A stretch of DNA of 64,000 nucleotides from Liquorilactobacillus uvarum DSM 19971 (GCF_001434935.1 NZ_AZEG01000007.1:60736-124735); one strand, 5' to 3'; counted from the stretch's first letter, positions 9,575 through 18,736 are shown. The notes: a model not told the origin generated them from the sequence alone. Translations and numbers: made by a program.

Positions 9575-10495
9575 ATGTATAATCAAATGAATTATTATAA
9601 GATTCCGCGTGAGGAATGGCGGGAATTTTATCAGGACCATATCTCTCCTTTGAGTGCAGCTGAATTGGTCCGGATTAAATCTGTAAATGATCGTATTTCA
9701 TTGCAAGACGTTCAAGATGTATACGTTCCTTTAGTTCATCTCTTGGGACTGCACCTTGAGTCGCGGCAAGATCTTTTGAATAAACAGGCCGCTTTTCTGG
9801 GGATCGAACCGCATAAGGTACCTTTTATATTAGGTATTGCTGGGAGTGTCGCTGTCGGTAAAAGTACAATTGCCCGTTTGCTGCAGACAATGCTGAGCGA
9901 GATTTATCCGGATAAAAAAGTACAGCTGATAACAACAGATGGTTTTCTCTTCCCGAATAAAGAATTGAAGAGGCGTCGGTTAATGAAGAGGAAAGGGTTC
10001 CCTGAGTCATATGATATGCGGCGCCTACTGCTTTTTACGAATGATGTCAAAAATGGTCTTCCTGCCAAGGCACCGGTCTATTCCCATAAGGTCTACGACA
10101 TTATACCAGGGGAGTATGAAGTTGTGGACAATCCTGATATTTTAATTGTTGAAGGAATCAATGTTTTGCAACTGCCAAGCAATCAGCAATTGTACGTCAG
10201 TGATTTCTTTGACTTCTCGATCTATGTTGATGCTCAGGAGAGCTTGATTCAAAAATGGTATCTAGAACGTTTTGGAATGCTGCTGGATACGGCCTTTCAA
10301 GATCCAACAAATTATTACTATCCGTATGCTATAGGGGATCGTTCTTCAGCTTTCAGAATGGCTAAGCGAGTCTGGCGTTCGATTAATCGGCCTAATCTGC
10401 ATGAATATATTGTACCAACCAGAAATCGCGCAGATTTGATTGTTCATAAGACTAAAAATCATCTAGTAAACGAACTATTTCTACGGAAGTATTAA
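9575..10495 (+). CDS. coaA: Type I pantothenate kinase
   Basis: 306 residues. P-loop GIAGSVAVGKSTIA near residues 86-99, the TTDGFLFPN motif, GFPESYD and the pantothenate-binding region DFFDFSIYVDA; C-terminal VHKTKNHLVNELFLRKY is typical of CoaA. It phosphorylates pantothenate in the first step of coenzyme A synthesis, in the cytoplasm. It sits directly upstream of guaA, an order common in lactobacilli, but guaA has its own promoter. Confidence 0.96.
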   Translation: MYNQMNYYKIPREEWREFYQDHISPLSAAELVRIKSVNDRISLQDVQDVYVPLVHLLGLHLESRQDLLNKQAAFLGIEPHKVPFILGIAGSVAVGKSTIARLLQTMLSEIYPDKKVQLITTDGFLFPNKELKRRRLMKRKGFPESYDMRRLLLFTNDVKNGLPAKAPVYSHKVYDIIPGEYEVVDNPDILIVEGINVLQLPSNQQLYVSDFFDFSIYVDAQESLIQKWYLERFGMLLDTAFQDPTNYYYPYAIGDRSSAFRMAKRVWRSINRPNLHEYIVPTRNRADLIVHKTKNHLVNELFLRKY

Positions 10496-10533
10496 AAAGC
10501 TGTCATAAATGTACGTGGTTTCCATAATTTGAT

Positions 10534-10562
10534 TTGACCAGTCTCTTAACTATCTGTAAAAT
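10534..10562 (+). promoter_or_regulatory. Promoter of guaA
   Basis: TTGACC (10534-10539), 17-bp spacer, TAAAAT (10557-10562): a near-consensus vegetative promoter 44 bp before the guaA start. No purine riboswitch structure was seen in the short leader. Confidence 0.75.
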
Positions 10563-10605
10563 AAGTGGGAGAATGTAGTAGTAAAAATAAGATGAGGTGA
10601 ATATC

Positions 10606-12162
10606 TTGACAAATATTGACATGCAGGCTTTTGATAAGATCATCGTTCTTGACTTTGGGAGTCAGTATAATCAATTAATTACACGCCGAATTCGTGAATT
10701 TGGTGTTTATTCAGAATTATTATCACATAAAATAACGGCGGCTGAGATAAAGAAAATGGCACCCAAGGGTATTATTTTTTCCGGTGGTCCTAACAGTGTC
10801 TATGATGGCAAAGCCTTTCATGTTGATCCAGAAATTTTTAAACTTGGAATACCGATTTTAGGAATTTGTTATGGAATGCAGCTGATGGCAACTGAATTAC
10901 CAGGAGGTAAAGTTGAAGATGCAACTAACAAGGAATACGGCAAAGCCGTCATTGAAGTTACAGACGACAAGGCTGTTCTTTTCCAAAGTCTTCCTCAAAA
11001 ACAAACAGTCTGGATGAGTCACGGAGACTTAGTTACACAAGTCCCAGATGGCTTTAAAGCAACAGCAACGAGCGAGAATTGTCCGATTTCTGCAATGGCC
11101 AATGATGACAAGAAATTTTACGGTTTGCAATTCCATACCGAGGTCCGTAATACTGAATACGGCAATGAGATTTTGCGTCATTTTGCATTCGATGTCTGTG
11201 AAGCACGCGATAATTGGTCAATGGATGACTTCATTGATATGCAGATCGCCAAGATCCGTGAAACTGTCGGTGATAAGAAGGTTCTGCTGGGACTTTCCGG
11301 CGGAGTTGATTCATCTGTTGTCGGGGTGCTGCTGCATAAAGCAATCGGTCCGCAATTGACGAGTATCTTTGTTGACCATGGCCTTTTACGTAAGGGCGAA
11401 GTTGAACAAGTTATGGAAAGTCTAAAGGGCAAGTTTGGCTTGAATATTATTCAGGTCAACTCAAAAGAACGCTTTATGAAAAAGCTCGCCGGTGTTTCTG
11501 ATCCAGAAAAGAAACGTAAAATTATCGGTAATGAATTTATCCGCGTGTTTGATGATGAAGCTGCCAAATTAGATGGAATCGATTATCTAGCTCAAGGAAC
11601 GCTGTATACTGATGTGATCGAATCCGGAACAGATACGGCACAGACGATCAAGTCGCATCATAATGTTGGTGGACTGCCAGAAGATATTCAATTCCAGCTG
11701 ATCGAACCTTTGAACACTTTGTTCAAAGATGAAGTCCGCGAATTGGGTGAAAAGCTGGGGATGCCATCTGAATTAGTATGGCGTCAACCGTTCCCTGGTC
11801 CTGGTTTAGGGATTCGTGTCATTGGTGAAATCACTGAAGAAAAATTACAGATCGTGCGCGACAGCGACTTGATTTTACGTGAAGAAGTTGCTAACCATGG
11901 ACTCGAACGCGAGATCTGGCAATACTTCACCGTCTTACCTGGTATCAGAAGTGTTGGTGTAATGGGTGATGGCCGCACATACGATTACACGGTCGGAATC
12001 CGTGCCGTGACTTCAATCGATGGTATGACAGCTGACTTCGCTAAGATCCCATGGGATGTTCTCCAAGAAATCTCTGTCCGTATCGTTAACGAAGTTGCAC
12101 ACGTCAACCGCGTAGTGTACGATATTACGTCCAAGCCACCAGCAACGATTGAGTGGGAATAG
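10606..12162 (+). CDS. guaA: GMP synthase (glutamine-hydrolysing)
   Basis: 518 residues. N-terminal class I glutamine amidotransferase domain ([16 protein letters not shown]; nucleophile Cys in GICYGMQL near residue 88; His/Glu in QFHTEV), ATP pyrophosphatase domain with PP-loop [10 protein letters not shown] near residue 229, and the C-terminal dimerisation domain ending PPATIEWE. It turns XMP into GMP. I use the TTG at 10606, which has a GAGGTG site 6 bp upstream, rather than the GTG at 10597 lying within that site. The last codons are the integration target of the ICE, and the coding sequence stays intact. Confidence 0.96.
   Translation: MTNIDMQAFDKIIVLDFGSQYNQLITRRIREFGVYSELLSHKITAAEIKKMAPKGIIFSGGPNSVYDGKAFHVDPEIFKLGIPILGICYGMQLMATELPGGKVEDATNKEYGKAVIEVTDDKAVLFQSLPQKQTVWMSHGDLVTQVPDGFKATATSENCPISAMANDDKKFYGLQFHTEVRNTEYGNEILRHFAFDVCEARDNWSMDDFIDMQIAKIRETVGDKKVLLGLSGGVDSSVVGVLLHKAIGPQLTSIFVDHGLLRKGEVEQVMESLKGKFGLNIIQVNSKERFMKKLAGVSDPEKKRKIIGNEFIRVFDDEAAKLDGIDYLAQGTLYTDVIESGTDTAQTIKSHHNVGGLPEDIQFQLIEPLNTLFKDEVRELGEKLGMPSELVWRQPFPGPGLGIRVIGEITEEKLQIVRDSDLILREEVANHGLEREIWQYFTVLPGIRSVGVMGDGRTYDYTVGIRAVTSIDGMTADFAKIPWDVLQEISVRIVNEVAHVNRVVYDITSKPPATIEWE
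12151..12161 (+). repeat. attL core repeat in the guaA 3' end
   Basis: GAGTGGGAATA, encoding the last three residues E-W-E and the first two bases of the stop codon. The same 11 bases occur at 63051-63061. Bases just outside the 11 differ (T before here, A before the right copy). Confidence 0.9.
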
Positions 12163-12185
12163 TAGAAGCTAAGATATAAATACCG

Positions 12186-13421
12186 TTATACCGGCGTTTC
12201 TTGACTCTTTTCTTCTGTATTTCCCGTTGCTGGCACCGAAATGGCACCAGTAATGTGTTTCTTGCCCGTAAACTGATTACGAGTGGGGACAACGACTGAA
12301 TGATCCGCCGGAGTGAAATCAACTAGACCATTAAGGTGTTGTGCTGTCTCAAAGTTACTATTTGGATATAGATGTCCATAAGTTCCTAAAGTTGTTTGAA
12401 TGTCTTCATGTCCCAAACGTTCCTTAATAATTAATGGGTTTTCCCCAATACTAATTAACAAGGAAGCATGAGAATGTCGAAGCGCGTGGACACGAATTCG
12501 ATGAACATTCGCGGCCTTAGAATAGACGTTGATTACTTGAGACAGTGATCCGCGAGTAGTTGGCACACCATTGTATGAAAGCACAAAATCTGTTTTAACT
12601 TCAGACGCTTGAATCTCTTTCCACTCGGAGAGATATTCAAGTGTCTTTTTGTCTAACGGAACTGTCCGAACACTGGCGCGAGTTTTGGGTGAAGTAAATT
12701 CATAGTTAAACGCATTTAAATAATAAAGTGTTTTGTTGATCCGTATCGTACCGGCTTTAAAATCAACGTCTTCCCACTGAAGAGCGGTTGCTTCACCGAT
12801 GCGGGCACCGGTCATAAATAGAAGCCAAATTGTGGTGAAATTGAAACGCTGATAGTAGTCATTAAGATCCATTAAGGAAATAACTTTCTCAAACTCGGCT
12901 TTAGTCCAGAAATCGACTTTCTTCTTTTCCTTCTTTAAATTGCCAACAATTTTTGTTGGATTCTCTTCACAGAATCCTAGTACAATTGCACGATCAAAAA
13001 CCAAAGATAACAAGCATTGAACTAGGCGGGTGTATGAATTACTTACTTGACTCTTCATCATGATTTGCCATTTCTGTATGTCCACCGGCGTAATTTTGTT
13101 AATGAAATACTTGTTAAATCCTTTGAATTGCTTTCGAAAGACGCTAACGCGACTGTCAAAAGTAGCCTTTTTGACATGACCTTCATACCAAGGAATAAAG
13201 AATTGCTGGCAGAAGTCACCAAAGGTAATCTGATCTGTTGAACCTTCTTTAACCCCATTCGCCATTAAATCACGATAAGCAGTCTTTGCTTCACGCATTG
13301 TTTTAAATCCGCTACGGCGTTTTTGGACACGTTTACCAGTTCGTTCATCCACACCAATGTTGGCACGGAAATAATAGGTGCCGTCTTTTGCTTTTTTTAT
13401 TACTTCGGTTGTCTTTGTCAT
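12186..13421 (-). CDS. int: Tyrosine recombinase (ICE integrase)
   Basis: 411 residues, close to Tn916 Int (405). N-terminal arm-binding domain (residues 1-60, DGTYYFRANIGVDERTGKRVQK), SAM-like core-binding domain (65-165), then the catalytic domain with TGARIGEA (Arg near 206), KTRASVRTVPL (Lys), HALRHSHASLL (His/Arg near 310-314), LGH and the nucleophile Tyr in TYGHLYP near 347. It lies 25 bp from guaA with its 3' end toward the junction. It starts at the ATG 13421 behind GAGGAG, overlapping the stop of the DUF3173 gene by one base (TAATG), which suggests translational coupling. It integrates and, with a directionality factor, excises the element. Confidence 0.95.
   Translation of the reverse strand: MTKTTEVIKKAKDGTYYFRANIGVDERTGKRVQKRRSGFKTMREAKTAYRDLMANGVKEGSTDQITFGDFCQQFFIPWYEGHVKKATFDSRVSVFRKQFKGFNKYFINKITPVDIQKWQIMMKSQVSNSYTRLVQCLLSLVFDRAIVLGFCEENPTKIVGNLKKEKKKVDFWTKAEFEKVISLMDLNDYYQRFNFTTIWLLFMTGARIGEATALQWEDVDFKAGTIRINKTLYYLNAFNYEFTSPKTRASVRTVPLDKKTLEYLSEWKEIQASEVKTDFVLSYNGVPTTRGSLSQVINVYSKAANVHRIRVHALRHSHASLLISIGENPLIIKERLGHEDIQTTLGTYGHLYPNSNFETAQHLNGLVDFTPADHSVVVPTRNQFTGKKHITGAISVPATGNTEEKSQETPV
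12230..12247 (+). repeat. Candidate left integrase arm-binding site
   Basis: Two TGGCAC hexamers (12231-12236 and 12242-12247) separated by CGAAA, giving an 11-bp period. A near-identical 18-mer (16/18) lies at 62937-62954 close to attR in the same orientation. Placement resembles the paired DR2 arm sites bound by the Int N-terminal domain in Tn916. It overlaps the 3' end of int. Confidence 0.5.
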
Positions 13422-13669
13422 TATGATTGCTCCTCTGACGCAGATGCACCGATTTTAGCTAACTCTGAAAGAGTTCGCGCATTGAGCGTAAGACCTAATA
13501 CTTCTTCAACCGCAGTTACTGGAACGCGGCCTAGCTTTGGTGACTCGTAATATGGACAGCCTTTCTGGACCATTAACAGCTTTGCACGTCTGATAATGTC
13601 TTTAGAAGCCCAAGGTCCATATCCTAAAGCCACAAGTTCATGTTTAGTCATAGTGACAACGTGAACCAT
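13421..13669 (-). CDS. DUF3173 family protein, probable excisionase-like partner of the integrase
   Basis: 82 residues. The small basic/HTH-like fold (VTMTKHELVALGYGPWASKDIIRRAKLLMVQKG..YYES) followed by VPVTAVEEVLGL is the DUF3173 family, regularly found immediately upstream of ICE integrases, in the place where Tn916 carries xis. The ATG at 13669 follows a strong AGGAGG; the open frame extends further upstream but without a better site. The stop overlaps the int start. The excisionase role is inferred from position. Confidence 0.8.
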   Translation of the reverse strand: MVHVVTMTKHELVALGYGPWASKDIIRRAKLLMVQKGCPYYESPKLGRVPVTAVEEVLGLTLNARTLSELAKIGASASEEQS

Positions 13670-14043
13670 AATTAGCCTCCTTTCGCTGGAAGCTAGACCG
13701 TATATCTTAGCTTCCATATTAACAGGATTGGGGAATAAGTGCAGCTCAATTGTGTCGGAAAACTTGCTACCCAGTTCCGTCACTAACGGACATAGGAATT
13801 TCACCTCTCCTGCTTACGTGGGAGCCTCGCGGAAGTATCATTATTGACTTAACTTGTACGATCATCAGTTAAAAATCGTAATCAAAGTGTGGGAGGCGCT
13901 CGCACTTCTGGTCATGGCGTCCGCAGATCAACAGTTCAAGTAAAGTCAGAAAGTCAGGGTAGCAATATTCAGTTTTCAAAGGACTCACAGGTGTTATTGC
14001 CTGCTCACTATATACATACAGATAAAAATAGAAAATGAAACCC

Positions 14044-14072
14044 AAAAAGCAAACTAATCGAAAAAAGATTAG
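14044..14072 (-). repeat. Terminator-like repeat, copy 1
   Basis: AAAAAGCAAA-C-TAATCG, a run of six A, then GATTAG. On the minus strand this is a small 6-bp hairpin followed by a T-rich tail. It matches 21947-21976 (one substitution and one extra A). Copy 2 directly follows the orf8-like gene, so copy 1 looks like a duplicate left at the other side of the inserted ars/cad block. Confidence 0.7.
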
Positions 14073-14084
14073 CTGAAATAATGC

Positions 14085-14138
14085 TTGACGTTTACATAGA
14101 TATAGGTCTATATTGTAGATATAGATACGTGTCTATAT
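14085..14138 (+). promoter_or_regulatory. ars promoter and ArsR operator
   Basis: TTGACG (14085-14090), 18-bp spacer, TATATT (14109-14114), then an imperfect inverted repeat ATATAGATA-CG-TGTCTATAT (14119-14138) between the promoter and arsR. A related TATAGGTCTATAT motif overlaps the -10. ArsR repressors bind such dyads and leave when As(III)/Sb(III) binds. Confidence 0.78.
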
Positions 14139-14157
14139 TTGTGAGGGGAGAACGTCA

Positions 14158-14517
14158 ATGGATTATCAAAATTATGTGCTAATGCTAAAAGCAATGGCTG
14201 ACCCTAATCGTCTCAAAATCATTGATTTACTTTCCTGCGGTTCGCTTTGTGCCTGTGATATTTTAGAACATTTTGATTTTTCACAACCAACGTTATCGCA
14301 CCACATGAAAGTTTTACAAAATGCTGGGATCGTCACGGCACGTAAAGAGGGTAAGTGGCAGCATTATACATTGCAGGCTGAATTTACGGCTAAATTTAGG
14401 CAAGGGACTGAACTACTTTTAGCCAGCAATGAAGAATGCGTTTGTCATGGTGACGATTGCATAGATCAGCAGACAAGTCATTCCAGAAAGGTTGTTATCA
14501 CTAATGAAAAAAGTTGA
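14158..14517 (+). CDS. arsR: ArsR family arsenite-responsive repressor
   Basis: 119 residues with an ArsR winged helix. The metalloid site appears as CGSLCACDILEHF (Cys residues near 32-34), matching the ELCVCDL motif at the start of the DNA-recognition helix region; FSQPTLSHHMKVLQNAGIV is the recognition helix. The Cys-rich tail (EECVCHGDDC) is extra. The ATG at 14158 follows GAGGGGAG. First gene of the ars operon; it overlaps arsD by 14 bp. Confidence 0.93.
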   Translation: MDYQNYVLMLKAMADPNRLKIIDLLSCGSLCACDILEHFDFSQPTLSHHMKVLQNAGIVTARKEGKWQHYTLQAEFTAKFRQGTELLLASNEECVCHGDDCIDQQTSHSRKVVITNEKS

Positions 14518-14863
14518 ATTATTTGAACCAGCGATGTGCTGTTCTACCGGGGTTTGTGGGCCAGCGGTCAATGAAGATCTATTAATGATCACTTCAGCGT
14601 TTGACGCGTTACAAGGTGTTTCCAGCGTTGAAGCCGACCGGTATAATCTTAGCAATAATCCAGATGTCTTTAGTCAGCGGGCCGATATTCTAGCTGCAAT
14701 CAAGGATGATGCCGATGCAACATTGCCGATCACTGTTGTCGACGGCAAAATTGTTAAAACCGGCGCTTACCCAACAATTGATGAGTTATCGGAATATACT
14801 GGTTTAGTTTTCGTGCCGGCTGATCAATCAAGCGGCTGTTGTGGTGGAAGTGGCTGCTGCTAA
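14504..14863 (+). CDS. arsD: Arsenite metallochaperone ArsD (first copy)
   Basis: 119 residues. MKKVELFEPAMCCSTGVCGPAV carries the essential Cys12-Cys13-Cys18 As(III) site, and the C-terminus ends with the two vicinal pairs CC-GGSG-CC as in classical ArsD. It delivers As(III) to the ArsA ATPase. The start is the ATG at 14504 inside arsR; a TTG 12 bp upstream is possible but unlikely. A second, shorter ArsD is encoded downstream of arsB. Confidence 0.94.
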   Translation: MKKVELFEPAMCCSTGVCGPAVNEDLLMITSAFDALQGVSSVEADRYNLSNNPDVFSQRADILAAIKDDADATLPITVVDGKIVKTGAYPTIDELSEYTGLVFVPADQSSGCCGGSGCC

Positions 14864-14878
14864 TTTTTTGGTTGAAGC

Positions 14879-14903
14879 AAGAAATGGCACAGCCGTTTCT
14901 TTT
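14879..14903 (+). terminator. Attenuator-like hairpin between arsD and arsA
   Basis: A 10-bp stem (14879-14888 with 14892-14901, one G-T pair) with a 3-base loop ending in TTTCTTTT. It would reduce read-through from arsRD into arsAB and may set their ratio. Confidence 0.5.
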
Positions 14904-14912
14904 AAATTATAT

Positions 14913-14928
14913 ATAGATGATTATCTAT
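14913..14928 (+). promoter_or_regulatory. ArsR-like dyad in front of arsA
   Basis: ATAGAT-GATT-ATCTAT, the same half-site as the operator upstream of arsR (ATAGAT/ATCTAT). It lies 15 bp before the arsA start, after the hairpin, so arsA may have its own ArsR control. A promoter here is not obvious. Confidence 0.45.
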
Positions 14929-14943
14929 GTTAGGAGAATATAT

Positions 14944-16674
14944 ATGCGCGAATATCAACCACAAAATGCTAATTTAACTCATTATTTATTTTTCACTGGT
15001 AAAGGGGGCGTCGGTAAGACCACAACGGCTAGTGCCACCGCCATCAATCTAGCTGATAGCGGTCAGCAAGTGATGCTGGTCTCCACTGATCCAGCTAGTA
15101 ATTTACAGGATGTATTTGATACTGATTTGACCAATAAACCCAAGGCAATCACCGGTGTGCCCGGTCTATTTGCCGCTAACTTTGATCCGGTGACTGCTGC
15201 CGGTGAATATCGGGAAAGCGTCGTTGGTCCTTACCGCGGCGTGTTACCGGATGCAGCAGTCAAAAATATGGAGGAACAGTTGTCTGGTTCATGTACGGTC
15301 GAGATCGCATCGTTTAATGAATTCGCTAAATTTTTAACTGATCCCGCTGTCGATCAGCGCTTTGATTATATTATTTTTGATACAGCGCCGACTGGTCATG
15401 CGTTGCGTATGCTGCAATTGCCCTCAGCTTGGAATAATTACTTGGCGGAAAATGATCGTGGGGCTTCATGCTTAGGCCAACTAGCCGGGATGGGCGACAA
15501 AAAAGCAATTTACGCCAAGGCTGTGGCTACTTTAAGTAATGGCGAATTGACCACCTTAATGTTAGTCACGCGTCCCCAAAAAGCATCATTACTGGAAGCG
15601 GCGCGGGCAGCCCAAGAATTAGCTGATATTGGCATGCAAAATCAACAATTAATTATTAATGGAACGTTGAAAACACCGACTGATCGTGCTTCCCATGCTA
15701 TTTTTGAGCAGCAGCAGACTGATTTGCAACAGATGCCAGCAACATTACAGGCGTTGCCCCAAGCAGAAGTACCGTTACGAGCGTACAATGTTACTGGCCT
15801 AGATAAGTTGAGATTAGTTTTACAACCGGAACAACCAAGTTTAGCAACTTATCCGGCAATTACCAATCACTATCCTAATTTAGATACCATTGTTGCTGAT
15901 TTAATTAAGACTAACAAAAAAATTATTTTCACCATGGGTAAAGGCGGCGTAGGTAAAACTACGGTGGCCGTGCAGATCACTAAAAAGCTGGTGGCCCAGC
16001 ATAAAACCGTTCATTTAGCCACCACTGATCCGGCTGATCATCTTGATTTCTTTAACACAGATGATCCTGCAATCACCATCAGTCATATTGATGAACAGCA
16101 GGTACTTAAGGACTATCAAAATGAAGTGCTGACGACGGCGCGTCAAACCATGAAATCGGCCGATGTTGACTATGTGGCTGAGGATCTACGCTCACCATGT
16201 ACGCAAGAAATTGCCGTTTTCCGCGCTTTTGCTAACATTGTCGCCCAAAATGATAGTGATGTTGTAGTCATCGATACGGCGCCAACCGGCCATACGCTAC
16301 TGCTACTGGATTCGACTCAAAGCTATGCCAAAGAAGTCAAACGCACTGCCGGTGATGTGCCTCAAGCAATCGTTGATCTGTTACCGCGGCTACAAGATCC
16401 AGCGCAGACTGAAATTGTAATGGTGACTTTACCGGAAACAACGCCAGTTTATGAGTCGATGCGCTTGAATGATGATCTAGATCGGGCCCAAATTGCGCAC
16501 ACCTGGTGGTTGGTCAATCAAAGTATGCTGGCAACGGAAACAACGCATCCTTGTTTGCAGGCCCGGGCGCAAAATGAAGTTGAATGGATCGAAAAGGTTA
16601 AGCAGATTTCCAATGGTCATTTTGCAGTTGAACAATGGCAACCAGATTTTGAGCAGGCGTTATTAACGATTTAG
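14944..16674 (+). CDS. arsA: Arsenite efflux pump ATPase ArsA
   Basis: 576 residues, two homologous ATPase halves as in plasmid R773 ArsA (583). P-loops GKGGVGKTT lie near residues 19-27 and 333-341, each with the signature DTAPTGHALRML / DTAPTGHTLLLL. Metalloid Cys candidates are in SGSCTVE (near 116), GASCLG and SPCTQE (near 418). It energises ArsB with ATP. The ATG at 14944 follows AGGAG at 14932-14936. GC content is visibly higher than in the neighbouring chromosome and the copper module, a sign of separate origin. Confidence 0.96.
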   Translation: MREYQPQNANLTHYLFFTGKGGVGKTTTASATAINLADSGQQVMLVSTDPASNLQDVFDTDLTNKPKAITGVPGLFAANFDPVTAAGEYRESVVGPYRGVLPDAAVKNMEEQLSGSCTVEIASFNEFAKFLTDPAVDQRFDYIIFDTAPTGHALRMLQLPSAWNNYLAENDRGASCLGQLAGMGDKKAIYAKAVATLSNGELTTLMLVTRPQKASLLEAARAAQELADIGMQNQQLIINGTLKTPTDRASHAIFEQQQTDLQQMPATLQALPQAEVPLRAYNVTGLDKLRLVLQPEQPSLATYPAITNHYPNLDTIVADLIKTNKKIIFTMGKGGVGKTTVAVQITKKLVAQHKTVHLATTDPADHLDFFNTDDPAITISHIDEQQVLKDYQNEVLTTARQTMKSADVDYVAEDLRSPCTQEIAVFRAFANIVAQNDSDVVVIDTAPTGHTLLLLDSTQSYAKEVKRTAGDVPQAIVDLLPRLQDPAQTEIVMVTLPETTPVYESMRLNDDLDRAQIAHTWWLVNQSMLATETTHPCLQARAQNEVEWIEKVKQISNGHFAVEQWQPDFEQALLTI

Positions 16675-16706
16675 CGTTATTAAAATTTGAAATAAAGGTA
16701 TCAATT

Positions 16707-16733
16707 AATCAGGGTAGCAATACCCTGATTTTG
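16707..16733 (+). terminator. Hairpin between arsA and arsB
   Basis: Perfect 10-bp stem (16707-16716 with 16721-16730) and GCAA tetraloop, followed only by a short TT. It is more likely an mRNA stability or processing element than a full stop, as arsB follows within 20 bp. Confidence 0.5.
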
Positions 16734-16749
16734 GTAGTTGGGAGGAACC

Positions 16750-18045
16750 ATGCAAGTCTTTTTCGCCGTTTTTATATTTTTACTGACATTATTATTTGTT
16801 ATTTGGCAACCTAAGGGACTATCAATTGGCTGGACTGCGATTGGTGGTGCCGTTCTAGCACTATTATTCCGGGTGGTCACGTTTAAAGATGTTGGCACTG
16901 TCACCGGAATCGTTTGGAACGCGACTTTATCTTTCGTCGCAATTATTTTGATCTCACTAATTTTGGATGAGATTGGTTTTTTCGAGTGGGCTGCCTTACA
17001 TATGGCGCGGCTAGCTAAAGGTAATGGCGTGCGCATGTTCATTCTGATCGCCGTTTTAGGTGCAATTGTCGCCGCCTTATTTGCTAACGATGGTGCAGCG
17101 TTGATTTTAACGCCGATCGTCTTGGCAATGGTCCGTGCGTTACATTTCGATGAAAAGCGGGTTTTCCCATTTATCATTGCTAGTGGCTTCATCGCTGATG
17201 CAACATCACTACCGTTAGTTGTCAGTAATCTAGTCAATATTGTATCAGCTGATTTCTTTGGTATCACATTTTCGGAGTATGCGCTACGGATGTGGCTACC
17301 GGATCTTTTTTCATTAGTTGCTAGCATCGGTATTTTGTACTTATATTTTCGTAAGGCGTTACCTAAACACTATGATGCCAGCCAAGTTGCTGAACCAAAA
17401 TCGGCGATCAAGGATCAACGATTATTTAAATTTTCTTGGGTCGTGCTGGCAGCGTTATTGATTGGTTACTTTAGCAGTAGCTTCCTAAATATTCCAGTTT
17501 CGATTATTGCTTTGACGATTGCCTTGATCTTTTTGCTAGTCGGTCAGCTAAGTCATCACGTCAATACCAAGGCCGTTATTAAAGGTGCACCGTGGAATAT
17601 TGTTTTCTTCTCAATTGGAATGTACGTGGTGGTTTATGGCCTACAAAACGTTGGCTTAACGGCATTGCTTGCGGGAATCATTGCTAAAATGGCAACTGGT
17701 GGGCGTTTTGTCGCCACCATGGGCATGGGCTATATGGCTGCGTTCTTGTCGTCGGCCATGAATAACATGCCAACTGTGATGATCAATGCTTTATCGATCA
17801 AAGGGGCGAATGTCTCTGGCTTAATGCACCAAACCTTAGTTTATGCTAATATTATTGGTTCTGATCTAGGACCAAAAATTACGCCAATCGGTTCATTAGC
17901 AACTTTAGTTTGGCTACATGTTCTAGCGCAAAAGGACGTTAAGATTGCTTGGGGCACTTATTTTAAAATTGGTATCACGATCACGATTCCAGTTTTATTC
18001 ATTACACTATGTGGTTTATGGTTATCGTTAAGTATCTTTGGTTAA
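16750..18045 (+). CDS. arsB: Arsenite efflux membrane protein ArsB
   Basis: 431 residues, the family size (429). About 12 hydrophobic segments; conserved [17 protein letters not shown] and [20 protein letters not shown] segments identify the ArsB branch of the ion transporter superfamily, not Acr3. It exports As(III)/Sb(III), alone or with ArsA. The ATG at 16750 follows GGGAGG at 16740-16745; four extra residues from an upstream TTG are unlikely. Confidence 0.95.
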   Translation: MQVFFAVFIFLLTLLFVIWQPKGLSIGWTAIGGAVLALLFRVVTFKDVGTVTGIVWNATLSFVAIILISLILDEIGFFEWAALHMARLAKGNGVRMFILIAVLGAIVAALFANDGAALILTPIVLAMVRALHFDEKRVFPFIIASGFIADATSLPLVVSNLVNIVSADFFGITFSEYALRMWLPDLFSLVASIGILYLYFRKALPKHYDASQVAEPKSAIKDQRLFKFSWVVLAALLIGYFSSSFLNIPVSIIALTIALIFLLVGQLSHHVNTKAVIKGAPWNIVFFSIGMYVVVYGLQNVGLTALLAGIIAKMATGGRFVATMGMGYMAAFLSSAMNNMPTVMINALSIKGANVSGLMHQTLVYANIIGSDLGPKITPIGSLATLVWLHVLAQKDVKIAWGTYFKIGITITIPVLFITLCGLWLSLSIFG

Positions 18046-18061
18046 GGAAGGATAGCTGATT

Positions 18062-18406
18062 ATGATGCAAACTAAATATGAGCAACAGAATTCATTGGGT
18101 AATAGTCTAAACATAATCGATACTTTGGTGAAGCAAGTTGTAAGTGCAGAAATAGAAGCAATTTCTGCGGCGTATCTGATTCAAGCCAATCAATAAATTA
18201 ATCTGCTTGAATTAAAATATAGCCATGAACTAGTAATTCAACAGAACTTGTCTCAGGTGGAAACGGCCTTTTTGCAAATCAATTAGTTAATTCTAGATAA
18301 TTTAGCGGTTAGTTATTTTCGTGACTATACTCAAGTGGAGAAAGAGTTTGATCATTTTGACCGCCTGATAGGTGAGGTAAAAGATGATCAAAATAGAGAT
18401 TTTTGA
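18062..18406 (+). pseudogene. Decayed ORF between arsB and arsD2
   Basis: An ATG at 18062 behind AAGGAAGGA opens a frame of about 112 amino-acid codons that is broken by an in-frame TAA (18194-18196) and TAG (18284-18286), then ends at TGA 18404-18406. The three pieces keep a coherent helical, Glu/Gln/Leu-rich character (NIIDTLVKQVV.., LLELKYSHELVIQQNLSQVE.., LAVSYFRDYTQVEKEFDHF), which suggests one former gene overlapping the arsD2 start. I do not recognise the family. A 44-residue peptide could still be made from the first piece. Confidence 0.6.
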
Positions 18407-18713
18407 AGCAGCAATGTGTTGCGCAACTGGTGTTTGTGGGCCAAGTGTTAACAAGAAACTTATTCAAACGACTGCAATTCAGCGTCATGTTAACGCAGAC
18501 AGCAAAAACAGAATCACACGTAAAAATCTAGCACAAAACCCAGATGCCTTTGTTCATAGTCAACAAGTGCATGACTTATTAGAAAAGTATGGCGTCGCAA
18601 TTTTACCAATTACTATGGTCAATGGTAAAATCGTTAAACAAAAAGATTATCCAACTTTTCAAGAGTTCTCAGACTACCTACAGCAAGATTTAAGTCGGGC
18701 ACGTGTTCATTAA
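18384..18713 (+). CDS. arsD: ArsD-like metallochaperone (second copy)
   Basis: 109 residues. MIKIEIFEAAMCCATGVCGPSV keeps the Cys12-Cys13-Cys18 site, and ILPITMVNGKIVKQKDYPTFQEF matches the ArsD core, but the C-terminal vicinal Cys pairs are absent (ends LSRARVH). ArsD needs only the three N-terminal Cys for chaperone activity, so this copy is probably active. An arsR-D1-A-B-D2 order is known from lactobacillal plasmids. Ribosome site GGTGAGG just upstream. Confidence 0.9.
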   Translation: MIKIEIFEAAMCCATGVCGPSVNKKLIQTTAIQRHVNADSKNRITRKNLAQNPDAFVHSQQVHDLLEKYGVAILPITMVNGKIVKQKDYPTFQEFSDYLQQDLSRARVH

Positions 18714-18736
18714 CCGGAGTGAAAGGAATTAATTAA

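Larger units (their letters stand above)
13670..14157. other. Non-coding region between the int module and the ars operon
   Basis: About 490 bp without a supported gene. It holds the int-module leader: a stem of 8 bp (13688-13695 with 13708-13715) just upstream of the DUF3173 ribosome site, another hairpin at 13885-13907 with AAGTG/CACTT arms, and the terminator-like repeat at 14044-14072. The last 75 bp are the ars promoter and operator. GC content is higher here than in the copper module. Confidence 0.6.

Noticed and set aside
13954..16724. 14-base match TCAGGGTAGCAATA at 13954-13967 and 16710-16723
   Set aside because: Only the second copy is a hairpin; match length is small and no further context is shared, so chance or distant leftover is as likely as a functional repeat.
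18194..18286. Recoding (stop read-through) in the ars-operon ORF
   Set aside because: Two different stop codons (TAA and TAG), no selenocysteine or pyrrolysine context; simple gene decay explains it better.
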